DNA from: Methylococcales bacterium
Lineage (GTDB): Bacteria; Pseudomonadota; Gammaproteobacteria; Methylococcales; Methylomonadaceae
Direction of reading: 5' to 3'
Length of the DNA: 59,202 bases
Assembly: GCA_026398895.1 (NCBI GenBank)
Contig: JAPLRZ010000033.1
Span: 1-59,202, forward strand
Shown here: piece by piece, positions 42,371-50,468 of the stretch
How the letters are laid out: the number at the start of each line of letters is the position of its first letter
How positions within the stretch are numbered: the stretch's first letter is position 1
Position numbers and translations under genes: made by a program
Notes under the pieces: model-generated
The model's database searches: none
What the model was told of the DNA's origin: nothing
The model's input: the letters and a program-made list of their open reading frames with translations, nothing else

Positions 42371-42437
42371 GGCAGTCTGGCTTTCCATTCTCAGGATCCA
42401 CGACTTTCCGTTTCCTATCTTTCAATAGGTTCGGCTT
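42371..42437 (-). promoter_or_regulatory. Candidate cyclic-di-GMP-I (GEMM) riboswitch in the leader of the DUF4347 gene
   Basis: On the minus strand a CCTAT/ATAGG stem (42414-42429) capped by a GAAA-containing loop is followed by AAACGGAAAGTCGTGGATC, then AATGGAAAGCCAGACTGCC. This follows the GEMM order: GAAA-capped stem, ACGCAAAGYC-like segment, then GCCGGAYUGCC-like 3' end. Departures: GGAAA in place of GCAAA, and no clear 5' partner for the final TGCC. Downstream, AACC...GGTT around 42320-42355 followed by a run of T could be an expression platform. The four GGA motifs make a CsrA-bound leader the main alternative. Confidence 0.55.
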
Positions 42438-42586
42438 TTTCTTGGTTAGGCTTTAAATTACTTGTTTATTAGTATAAAAGCAAACTTTGTTGGCTTCTAC
42501 TTTTTTTGAAGTGTTCATATTAAAATTATGATACCTCCGTGCTTTTATGAACACTTCTATTCTCGTGTAATTCAAAGTACCCCGTT

Positions 42587-43600
42587 TTAGAAACCTTCGG
42601 GAAATTGCATCGTCATACAATGCAGACTGCCGTATTGATGTACTAATGGGCGGCAAGGAATGGCGATAATGTGGTGTGTGGGAAACACTTTGCCCAGCCG
42701 TTCCAAAGCAACTGCGTCATTATCATCACCATACACAGGGACTAACACCGCATGATTGATAATTAAAAAGTTGGCATAATTGGCGGGTAGTTGTTCGCCT
42801 TCTTCATCAAAAATAGCCTTAGGTAAGGGTAACGCGACTAAGTTATAAGGCTCATCCCTTTGAGTGCGTAATACTTGTAACTGCATTTCCATGGTTTTCA
42901 GGCTGTCATAATGCGAGTCTTGGGTATCATCACAACTGGTATAGGCGATAGTATTCGCTGAACAGAAACGCGCAAGCGTGTCGATGTGAGCATCGGTATC
43001 ATCGCCTGATAGGTTAGCTTGATCTATCCATAATATCCGTTTCGCAGCTAGGTGTTTAGCCAATTGCTGCTCGATGTCTTGTTGGCTTAATCCGTTATTT
43101 CTATTTGGATTTAACAGGCATTGGCGGGTGGTAAGAATTGTACCCAGCCCATCACTTTCTATACTGCCGCCTTCTAAAATAAAGTCGATGTCGTGATGGC
43201 TTTTACCTTTAAACGGTTTGGCATTCGCCAGTTTATGATTCAGTGCATTGTCGTCGGCGTGATTATATTTTTCTCCCCAGCCATTGAATTTAAAATTAAG
43301 GTGACTGATAACACCGTCTTTTTCGAGACTCAAAAACGCGGTATCACGCACCCAAATATCATTAACAGGCGCGTGAATAAAATCAATGTCCTCTCTGTGA
43401 CTAACCAACGTTTCAATATGTTTTTGATGTTGCTCATCACGACAAACAATAATCAGACGTTGATATTGAGTAATGGTGTCGGCAATGATGCTGTAGGATT
43501 GCTCTACGGATTCAAGACGGTTGCTAAAATCGCCTGTGGCATGAGGCCAAGCGATTAACACGGCGGATTGTTTTTCCCATTCAGCTGGAAATCGGTTCAT
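42587..43600 (-). CDS. aguA: Agmatine deiminase
   Basis: 337 residues of the agmatine deiminase / peptidylarginine deiminase family: PAEWEKQSAVLIAWPHATGDF at the start, FILEGGSIESDG (about 139-150), the DDTDAHIDTLARF segment (about 207-219) and the nucleophile in GSLHCMTMQFPEGF (Cys about 329). It converts agmatine to N-carbamoylputrescine. The partner amidohydrolase aguB is not in the window. It follows recN by 48 bases on the same strand. Confidence 0.93.
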   Translation of the reverse strand: MNRFPAEWEKQSAVLIAWPHATGDFSNRLESVEQSYSIIADTITQYQRLIIVCRDEQHQKHIETLVSHREDIDFIHAPVNDIWVRDTAFLSLEKDGVISHLNFKFNGWGEKYNHADDNALNHKLANAKPFKGKSHHDIDFILEGGSIESDGLGTILTTRQCLLNPNRNNGLSQQDIEQQLAKHLAAKRILWIDQANLSGDDTDAHIDTLARFCSANTIAYTSCDDTQDSHYDSLKTMEMQLQVLRTQRDEPYNLVALPLPKAIFDEEGEQLPANYANFLIINHAVLVPVYGDDNDAVALERLGKVFPTHHIIAIPCRPLVHQYGSLHCMTMQFPEGF

Positions 43601-43648
43601 AAGTGTTGTCCTTATTATTATGTTTATGAAGTTGTAGCCATGAAAAAG

Positions 43649-45313
43649 CTACGAGGATTGGCATAACATCTCTTGAGCATGAGCTATGGTGTTGGCAGTA
43701 ATGGTTACACCACCTAACATTCTAGCTACTTCGGTGATGCGTTGTGGTTCTGTTAATAAGCGAACCGTAGACGCGGTAATATCAGTTTTATTATTTTTTT
43801 CAACATATAAATGCTGATGCGCTTGGGCGGCGACTTGGGGCAAGTGAGTCACGCATAATACTTGTCGATTATGACTCAGATGGCGTAATTTTTGCCCGAC
43901 TATTTCTGCGATACCACCGCCTATACCTGAATCGACTTCGTCAAAAATCATAGTCGGTATGGATTTGTCGCTGGCGGTAGTGACTTGTATTGCTAAACTA
44001 ATCCGTGATAATTCACCACCCGAAGCAACTTTTGCCAAAGGCTTGGGCGGCAGGCCAACGTTAGCACTGACTAAAAAAGTAACCATATCGAGTCCGTTTA
44101 GTTTAGGCGTATCAGGATTTGACTGGGTTAATTCAACGATAAATTCACCGTGCGGCATTCCCAGTTCTTTTATGGTAGCAGAAATCTGTTTTTGTAGCTT
44201 CTTAGCTTGTTGCTGACGTTTTTCTGACAGCTGTTGAGCCAGTTGATTGTATTGGCTAAGCAATAATACCGCTTCTTGTGTTAGCTGTTCAATACGCTCC
44301 CCACAATGGGTTAAACCACTTAACTCCGTTTCCAGTTGAAGCACTAATTCGGGTAGTTTATCAGGGCTAACATGATGTTTACGGCTAAAGTTTTGAATGA
44401 CGGCAATCTGATTTTCAATTTCCGCCATGTGTTGCGGGTCGGCTTCTTGGTCTTTTAGAAAACTGCGTAATTGCAAGGCAGCTTCTTCGGTTTGAATTTG
44501 CGCTTCGGATAATAAAGTAGTAATGCCTGTCAATTCAGGTGCGAAACGGGCGATATGGTTTAAGTCTTTGATGCTTTGATTGAAACTCGCATGAAGGGAA
44601 TGGTCGTTTTCATATAACACGTCTAACTGCATTGATCCTGTCGTTAAAATTTGTTCCAAATTGGCTAGTTTATTATGTTCTTCGGATAATGCCGCGTAGT
44701 CGTAGTGACTAAAATCTAGTTGTTGTAATTCTTCGAGTTGATAACGTAATAATTCTTCGCGCTGGCTTTTTTCACTACTGGCTTTTTGCAACGAAGCCAA
44801 TTCTTTATGGACGTATTGCCATTTTTTATAACAGTCATTCACTTTATCCAGTAAATCGTGAGATTTGGCAAACACATCCAATAAACGGCGTTGTTCATCG
44901 GTATTTAACAAGCTTAAATGCGCGTGTTGTCCATGAATTTCTACCAGTTTTTCACTTAACGCTTGCAATGCTTGTAAGGTGACAGGTCGATTATTAATAT
45001 AGGCTTTAGAACGCCCGTCCGCGCTGACCACACGCCTAATCAAACATTGTTCATCATCTAATTCATGCTCTTGTAACCATTGCCGCGCTTGTGGCGCGTC
45101 GCTTAAATCGAATTCCAGATTCACTTCTGCACGCGCACAATCGGGGCGAATATAGCCAGAGTCCGCTCTATCGCCTAATGCCAACCCCAAAGCGGTTAAT
45201 AAAATCGACTTGCCCGCACCTGTTTCGCCAGTTAACACCGACATACCTTGTGCGAGATCGAGATTTAATGATTTAACGACCGCGAGGTCGAGTATAGTCA
45301 GATTTAGTAGCAT
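43649..45313 (-). CDS. recN: DNA repair protein RecN
   Basis: 554 residues, SMC-like. Walker A is in LTGETGAGKSILLTALGLALGDRA (about 28-50). Long coiled coils around 160-360 follow, then VASGGELSRISLAI (signature) and TMIFDEVDSGIGGGIAEIVG (Walker B). The C-terminus contains ITEVARMLGG. RecN acts early in recombinational repair of double-strand breaks. The start codon abuts the nadK stop with no gap, so they form one operon. Confidence 0.96.
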   Translation of the reverse strand: MLLNLTILDLAVVKSLNLDLAQGMSVLTGETGAGKSILLTALGLALGDRADSGYIRPDCARAEVNLEFDLSDAPQARQWLQEHELDDEQCLIRRVVSADGRSKAYINNRPVTLQALQALSEKLVEIHGQHAHLSLLNTDEQRRLLDVFAKSHDLLDKVNDCYKKWQYVHKELASLQKASSEKSQREELLRYQLEELQQLDFSHYDYAALSEEHNKLANLEQILTTGSMQLDVLYENDHSLHASFNQSIKDLNHIARFAPELTGITTLLSEAQIQTEEAALQLRSFLKDQEADPQHMAEIENQIAVIQNFSRKHHVSPDKLPELVLQLETELSGLTHCGERIEQLTQEAVLLLSQYNQLAQQLSEKRQQQAKKLQKQISATIKELGMPHGEFIVELTQSNPDTPKLNGLDMVTFLVSANVGLPPKPLAKVASGGELSRISLAIQVTTASDKSIPTMIFDEVDSGIGGGIAEIVGQKLRHLSHNRQVLCVTHLPQVAAQAHQHLYVEKNNKTDITASTVRLLTEPQRITEVARMLGGVTITANTIAHAQEMLCQSS

Positions 45314-46204
45314 TTATGAGACGGTGTGGTAGCCGCTACTCCAATTTAATTTATGTCTGAGAATATGAAAGAAGTCATGCCCTTCTGGGTGCAGAATTCT
45401 AATAGGTTTTATATCTTTTTTAATTAAAATTTTATCGCTGATGAATACGTCGGGAATTTGAATGTGATCGCACGTTACTAAGGCATTGATTTGTTTGGTT
45501 TGTGGAAAGCTAATTTCAATTTCCGCCGTGTCATGAATGACGATGGGGCGATTGGATAAGACGTGCGGATTGATCGGCACTAAGATTAACGCATTCAGTG
45601 TAGGATGTAAAATAGGGCCGCCCGCAGATAGCGAATATGCCGTTGAACCCGTAGGCGTAGACACAATCAAGCCGTCAGAACGTTGCGAGTTTAAAAACAC
45701 CCCATCAATTTTAGTGACAATTTCAATCATACTGGGTGTAACCCAGCGATGCACCGCCACTTCATTAAGTGCAGTTTCTTCGTGTATCACCTGATAGTCA
45801 CGAATAACTTTAGTGCGTAATAAATCACGCTTTTCTTCGATGTAATGCCCCTGCAAAATACGGTGTAGTTTATCGGGCAAGTCGTTAGGCGATATATCGG
45901 TTAAAAAGCCTAATCGCCCTAAATTAATCCCAATTAATGGAATGTCATATTCAGCAATGGCTCTAGCAGTAGCGAGAAACGTACCATCACCACCCACCGC
46001 AATCACTAAATCACAATGTCGAGCTAATGCGTCTATCGAGCAGGCGGTAATTTTTGGATCTTGAATGAAATGCGCACTCTCACTATCGATCAATACCGTG
46101 TAATGCTGCTGTTTTAAATAACCACACAGCACTGCCAATGTTTCAGTAATACTGGGATCACTAGGTTTCCCTATAATACCAATGGCTTTAAAAGAACTTT
46201 GCAT
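45314..46204 (-). CDS. nadK: NAD kinase
   Basis: 296 residues. The GGDGTFL motif (about 64-70) and GINLGRLGFLTDI (about 88-100) are followed by the NE/D-type AALNEVAVHR segment and the GLIVSTPTGSTAYSLSAGGPI loop (about 178-197). It phosphorylates NAD to NADP. nadK upstream of recN is a conserved gammaproteobacterial order. Confidence 0.96.
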   Translation of the reverse strand: MQSSFKAIGIIGKPSDPSITETLAVLCGYLKQQHYTVLIDSESAHFIQDPKITACSIDALARHCDLVIAVGGDGTFLATARAIAEYDIPLIGINLGRLGFLTDISPNDLPDKLHRILQGHYIEEKRDLLRTKVIRDYQVIHEETALNEVAVHRWVTPSMIEIVTKIDGVFLNSQRSDGLIVSTPTGSTAYSLSAGGPILHPTLNALILVPINPHVLSNRPIVIHDTAEIEISFPQTKQINALVTCDHIQIPDVFISDKILIKKDIKPIRILHPEGHDFFHILRHKLNWSSGYHTVS

Positions 46205-46878
46205 AATGGAATAACAATAGAAAAAGTTTGATTATAGTAAATACTGACTAATTCGCCTAATTGCTGGCGTTAAATGTGTATTTTTATCCATCATAGCCTG
46301 TGAAGTTATTGCTATTTTTTGACCACTAGCACTCACTTTTCATCACTAACATATACCCTAGGCATGAGTGTATTTAACCAGAACAAAACAGCCATCGATA
46401 AGCACTCAACACCTAAATTCATCGCAATAAATTCGACTGCATAAATAAACCTCAGCGGTCTTCGAATACCTTGAAGATTTGAGTTTCTTATAATAATTGA
46501 CAGGTGTTATTCAAGTCGTCACAGATAATAACCATTAATCTTTTCCTAATCAGAAAACCTATAAATTTTTACAGATAATATCCCTTGAAGGGGTGTTATC
46601 TGTTGTACATACTGACTTTTCTCTAAGAACTTATCGATCTTAGGAGGTAAATGGGTCAAGCCTAAGTATGCAAATAATATATTCATTGGTGCAGCTAAGT
46701 CATTGGTAATCACGCCATCCAACTGTAGCATTCTAACGGTATAAATATAAATTCTCCAATAAATTATAATTTTTAATCTATGCAAATCAAATATTTAATA
46801 GTATACTAAAAAGGAGAGTTTAATATTTTTAAATATTTTCACTTGGACATTTTTTATAATATTTAGAGAGTAGTAACA
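46205..46878. other. 674-base gap upstream of the H-NS-like gene
   Basis: Strongly AT-rich. A 79-codon frame on the minus strand (46546-46785, hydrophobic, containing NILFAYLGLTHLPPKIDKF) is open but matches nothing I know and has no good ribosome binding site. Near 46802-46807 a TATACT and near 46855-46860 a TATAAT precede the H-NS-like gene and are its likely promoter region. Confidence 0.4.
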
Positions 46879-47193
46879 ATGACAGATTTAAATGGTCTTT
46901 CAGCACCTGAATTAAAAGCGATTATTAACAATGCAGAAAAAGCATTAAAGGATATTAAACTTAATAAACGCAAAGAAATAATAGCACAGATTAAAGAATT
47001 AGCGGCATCTATAGACGCAACAGTTGATATTCATGAAAATGATAAAAAACCAGTTCGTGAAACCGCTAAAGTAGCAATTAAGTATCGTAACCCTGATAAT
47101 TATGAAAACACATGGACAGGACGTGGTGTTATGCCAAAATGGTTAAAAGCTTTATTGGATACAGGTCGTCAGCGTTCTGAGTTTGAAATCTAA
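46879..47193 (+). CDS. H-NS family nucleoid protein
   Basis: 104 residues. A helical N-terminal part (1-55) serves for oligomerisation. The C-terminal DNA-binding motif is YRNPDNYENTWTGRGVMPKWL (about 74-94), with the TGRG minor-groove loop. Such proteins coat and silence AT-rich, often horizontally acquired DNA. It belongs to the short H-NS type of proteobacteria rather than MvaT. AT-rich upstream DNA suggests autoregulation. Confidence 0.92.
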   Translation: MTDLNGLSAPELKAIINNAEKALKDIKLNKRKEIIAQIKELAASIDATVDIHENDKKPVRETAKVAIKYRNPDNYENTWTGRGVMPKWLKALLDTGRQRSEFEI

Positions 47194-47883
47194 TTAAAAT
47201 AGTATTGGTAAGCTCTTAATAAATAGACAAGTATTTGGTGTTAAGTAAGTGAGTATAAGTTTTCAGGTATATGACTGCCAGTCCTTCATTACCCAAAAAC
47301 TTTTTCACTGTTACTTATCGTGTGCCAGAACTTGCGCTCTCCCTACACAGCACTAATTGATAAGAGCTTATCGATATTTGATATTGCGTATTTCTTCCTG
47401 CATTTTTGTACCAACCTGATTTTTAACGCCTGCTTTTGCAGGCGTTTCTACAGATAGGGCAATCGCGCTTAAATTTTAATCATTAATAATCAATGTGTTA
47501 CAAATGTCATTTTTGCTATTTTTGGCAAAAAACTACGAATCTTGACATAGACCAATTTGTAACTAATTGATTATCTGATAATTATTAAAGTCAAGATAGT
47601 CACAACGACTAATAACTCACATTGTGTTAATAGCGAAGAACGAAGACGTTTTACCGCTTACTTTACCTCACCCGTTGCCTACTCAAAAACAAGGCATATC
47701 ACGCACTAACTGTGTTATATGCCGCACTCACATAATTAATTCAGCGTTAAAGCGTTTATTTATTGAATTATTTATTGCTATCAAATTGATTTTTATATTA
47801 AAAATATCGCTCAATATTTTTGGCACAGCTAGTGCTTTGTTTAGTGTCTTACCAACCTTAACTTAAAAAACAAGGAGCAGATT
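47194..47883. other. 690-base gap before the ECF sigma factor
   Basis: No gene is supported. An 80-codon open frame at 47624-47866 reads as non-protein. The gap holds a partial copy (47271-47286) of the 19.49 kb palindrome, a GC-rich hairpin aacgcctgc/gcaggcgtt (47425-47446), a solo ISAs1-type end (47456-47473) and a TTGACA box at 47542-47547 that may belong to the promoter of the sigma gene. Confidence 0.5.
47456..47473. repeat. Solo ISAs1-type terminal repeat (scar)
   Basis: AGGGCAATCGCGCTTAAA differs at one base from the ISAs1-type end at the left edge of the window. No transposase sequence adjoins, so this is a relic, a short non-autonomous element end, or chance. Confidence 0.45.
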
Positions 47884-48378
47884 TTGAATATAGCAACGGT
47901 TTATCAGCAACATCAAAACGAATTAATTCACTACACAACACGAATCACCGCCTGTCGTGAGTCTGCCGAAGATATTACTCAAGAAAGTTTTATGGTGTTA
48001 TTTTGCGAAGTTAAACGGCAAACTATTGAAAATCCCCGAGCGTTTTTATTTTGTGTTGCCAAAAATCTGGCATTCGATCATCTTAAACATAAAAAAGTAA
48101 CCGACAATTATGTCCAATCCCACTATCCAATCCTAGAGTCAAGTATTGAAAGCCCCTCTATTGAACAACTGCTGGAAAAGAATCAATGGATGGACACAAT
48201 AAAGAAAACAATTGATGAGCTACCACCACGTTGTCGTGATACGTTTATTTTAAATAAAATGCACGAGATGAGTTATTGCGAAGTTGCACAAACTGTCGGC
48301 ATATCAGAAAGTGGTGTTGAAAAACATATTATGAAAGGTTTGCGGTATTGTCGTGAGCGATTAAAAAATCTGAGTTAG
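47884..48378 (+). CDS. ECF sigma-70 factor (FecI-like), orphan
   Basis: 164 residues with TTG start and aaggag seven bases upstream. Region 2 is HYTTRITACRESAEDITQESF with the RAFLFCVAKNLAFDHLKHK segment (about 58-77). Region 4 (about 105-160) is IDELPPRCRDTFILNKMHEMSYCEVAQTVGISESGVEKHI. The layout is of FecI-like iron-starvation sigma factors. A FecR anti-sigma gene and a TonB receptor normally follow, but the next gene is a convergent kinase overlapping by four bases. It therefore either acts alone or has a partner elsewhere. Confidence 0.9.
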   Translation: MNIATVYQQHQNELIHYTTRITACRESAEDITQESFMVLFCEVKRQTIENPRAFLFCVAKNLAFDHLKHKKVTDNYVQSHYPILESSIESPSIEQLLEKNQWMDTIKKTIDELPPRCRDTFILNKMHEMSYCEVAQTVGISESGVEKHIMKGLRYCRERLKNLS

Positions 48379-48923
48379 ACATATTGTTGATTAACTATAC
48401 GAATGCTAAAGCCAGTATTCGCTACGCATTCACAAAAAGCCTTATCAATAATGCCGCAGTCGGCAAATTGTACAAGGCTAAGTTTGGAATCAATTACCGC
48501 TGATTTCACTAAAATTAATTCATCGGCTAATAGCCTTTTAGCCAACCACGCGGCAAGACTATCAGAGCTAATATCCCACGTTGCAGGAATACCAGCATTA
48601 TTAAGTTCATCAAGGTCAGGCGACCAAATCATAATTTTTGACAGGCTTTGTTGAATAGCACTGACTGACTGAACAAGCTCAAAATCGGCTTTTAAGCCTT
48701 TTACTAACCACGCCATTTGCTGCATGGCTAACACTGCCATTGCATGAGCGCACTCATCATTGAACTGCCAGTGTTGTTGAGCCATTCTGACTTGATCGGC
48801 AAACACACCGCCGCCCATAACAATCACCACTGCCCTGCCCTGATAACGTTGTTCTAGTCGATTTAGGCAATCCAGCAAGCTATTAGCCGCCGCTAAGCTA
48901 CCGCCGAGTTTAATAACAATCAT
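48375..48923 (-). CDS. Amino-acid-kinase-fold protein, MfnE-like
   Basis: 182 residues. The N-terminus is VIKLGGSLA, followed by VVIVMGGGVFADQVR (about 31-45) and a C-terminal ELILVKSAVIDSKL segment. This is a shortened amino-acid-kinase fold. Small members of this type include MfnE, the kinase of 5-(aminomethyl)-3-furanmethanol phosphate in methanofuran synthesis, and related genes of methylotrophs. Its ATG overlaps the pabB stop (ATGA), which ties it to p-aminobenzoate synthesis. A role in methylofuran or tetrahydromethanopterin cofactor formation is an inference; other small-molecule kinases remain possible. Confidence 0.68.
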   Translation of the reverse strand: MIVIKLGGSLAAANSLLDCLNRLEQRYQGRAVVIVMGGGVFADQVRMAQQHWQFNDECAHAMAVLAMQQMAWLVKGLKADFELVQSVSAIQQSLSKIMIWSPDLDELNNAGIPATWDISSDSLAAWLAKRLLADELILVKSAVIDSKLSLVQFADCGIIDKAFCECVANTGFSIRIVNQQYV

Positions 48924-50293
48924 GACACGGTGAATTGCCGCAATAAATCCAACAGTGCGGCAGCTTTATCAAAACATTCTTGATATTCTGCTTCCACCAC
49001 TGAATCATTGACAATACCGCCACCCGCCCAAAAACGAATAGTATTATTGGAATGTACCAGCGTTCTTATTGCAATATTACTGTCCATATTGCCGTTAAAA
49101 CCGATATAACCGATAGAGCCGCAATAAACACCGCGTCGATGTGGCTCAAGTTCTTCAATTACTTCCATTGCCCGAATTTTCGGCGCACCTGTAATTGAAC
49201 CACCAGGAAAACAACTTTTTAATACATCCAGCGCGTGTTGATTGTCGCCTAATACGCCCGTTACTGTACTAACCAAATGATGCACGGTCGTGTAGGTTTC
49301 GACATCAAAAATCACGGGGACTTTCACCTCAGTACAGGTTTTACTGATGTCATTACGCAATAAATCAACAATCATCAGGTTTTCAGCACGGTCTTTGTTG
49401 CTGGCAATAAGCTGTTGTATTTGTTGCTGATCTTCGGCTTCGTCTGCTTTACGCGGACGAGTACCTTTAATGGGTTTGGTTTCCACAATACCATCGGCTA
49501 GATGCAAAAAACGCTCAGGCGAAGAACTGAGTATTTGCACCTCAGGCAAATTCAAATACGCACTGAATGGCGCGGCGTTTAACTCGCGTAATGTTTGATA
49601 CGCTGTCCACGGATTACCTAAACAACTAGCAGAAAAACGTTGCGTTAAATTAACCTGATAACAATCGCCTTCTTTCAAATAATGTTTAATGCGTTCAAAA
49701 GCTTTGCGATAATCCGCTTTGTCCATATTCGACTGCATGGGGCTGGTCACTTGAAATGGCTCATAAAGTGGCGCAGTCGGTAACTGGCTAAATTGGACAA
49801 GTAAATTCTGCCAAGTCGCTTCATCAAGCGCATGAGCAATTAAAAAACTTTGCTGTTGTTGATGGTCAACAATCACCGCCCACGCATAAATACCCACTGC
49901 CATTTCTGCAATACCTTCAGCGTCTTCGGCAAGCACAGGCAAATGCTCTAAGCGGCGGGCTAAATCATAGGAAAAATAACCAACAGCACCGCCGTTAAAC
50001 GGTAAATCAGACAGTACACCCGCACCACTAGCAAGTAACTCTTGTTTAACCAAATCAAAAGGATCGATAGTGGAATGTGTGATTGTGCCTTGTCGATTGA
50101 TTTCAGTTATCTTGCCATGCGTAACTAGCGTACAAACAGGATCAGCGACAAGAATATCATAACGACCTTGCTGACTATGAGGATAGCCGCTATCGAGAAA
50201 CACAGACCACGGTTTATTGGCAAGTTGAGAAAAAAGCGCGGCACTATTAGTAAAATAAGGTAGAGGTGCAAATTGGTGTTTGGCTAATGACAT
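48920..50293 (-). CDS. pabB: Aminodeoxychorismate synthase component I
   Basis: 457 residues of the chorismate-utilising family: YRKAFERIKHYLKEGDCYQVNLTQRF (about 188-213), SSSPERFLHL, ETKPIKGTRPR (about 272-282), the NLMIVDLLRNDISK block (about 305) and GSITGAPKIRAMEVI (about 372). With a PabA glutaminase it forms 4-amino-4-deoxychorismate on the way to p-aminobenzoate (folate and, in methylotrophs, tetrahydromethanopterin). PabB rather than TrpE is indicated by the PIKGTRPR motif and length. Confidence 0.94.
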   Translation of the reverse strand: MSLAKHQFAPLPYFTNSAALFSQLANKPWSVFLDSGYPHSQQGRYDILVADPVCTLVTHGKITEINRQGTITHSTIDPFDLVKQELLASGAGVLSDLPFNGGAVGYFSYDLARRLEHLPVLAEDAEGIAEMAVGIYAWAVIVDHQQQQSFLIAHALDEATWQNLLVQFSQLPTAPLYEPFQVTSPMQSNMDKADYRKAFERIKHYLKEGDCYQVNLTQRFSASCLGNPWTAYQTLRELNAAPFSAYLNLPEVQILSSSPERFLHLADGIVETKPIKGTRPRKADEAEDQQQIQQLIASNKDRAENLMIVDLLRNDISKTCTEVKVPVIFDVETYTTVHHLVSTVTGVLGDNQHALDVLKSCFPGGSITGAPKIRAMEVIEELEPHRRGVYCGSIGYIGFNGNMDSNIAIRTLVHSNNTIRFWAGGGIVNDSVVEAEYQECFDKAAALLDLLRQFTVS

Positions 50294-50351
50294 GATTGAT
50301 TATTAAAAACTCAGGGGTAAGTAGGTAAGCATATCTCTTTTAACATTTACG

Positions 50352-50409
50352 CTGGAGTCCAATAGCTTTAGCTATTGGCTAGAAAACAGCTAAAGCTGTT
50401 TTACTCCAG
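50352..50409. repeat. Compound palindrome repeat, second copy of the tsaB-end repeat
   Basis: ctggagt, then caatagctttagctattg, then aaaacagctaaagctgtttt, then actccag. It is the reverse-order counterpart of 29516-29570. It lies in the gap between pabB and the ABC-F gene. Confidence 0.8.
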
Positions 50410-50468
50410 TTAAAAGACTTTTGAGCGATTAATTATATTCCACGCGCTGGGCAGCGGTAGTGTCTTTG

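Noticed and set aside
47624..47866. 80-codon open frame upstream of the ECF sigma gene
   Set aside because: No ribosome binding site or recognisable domain; it lies in the sigma gene's upstream region.
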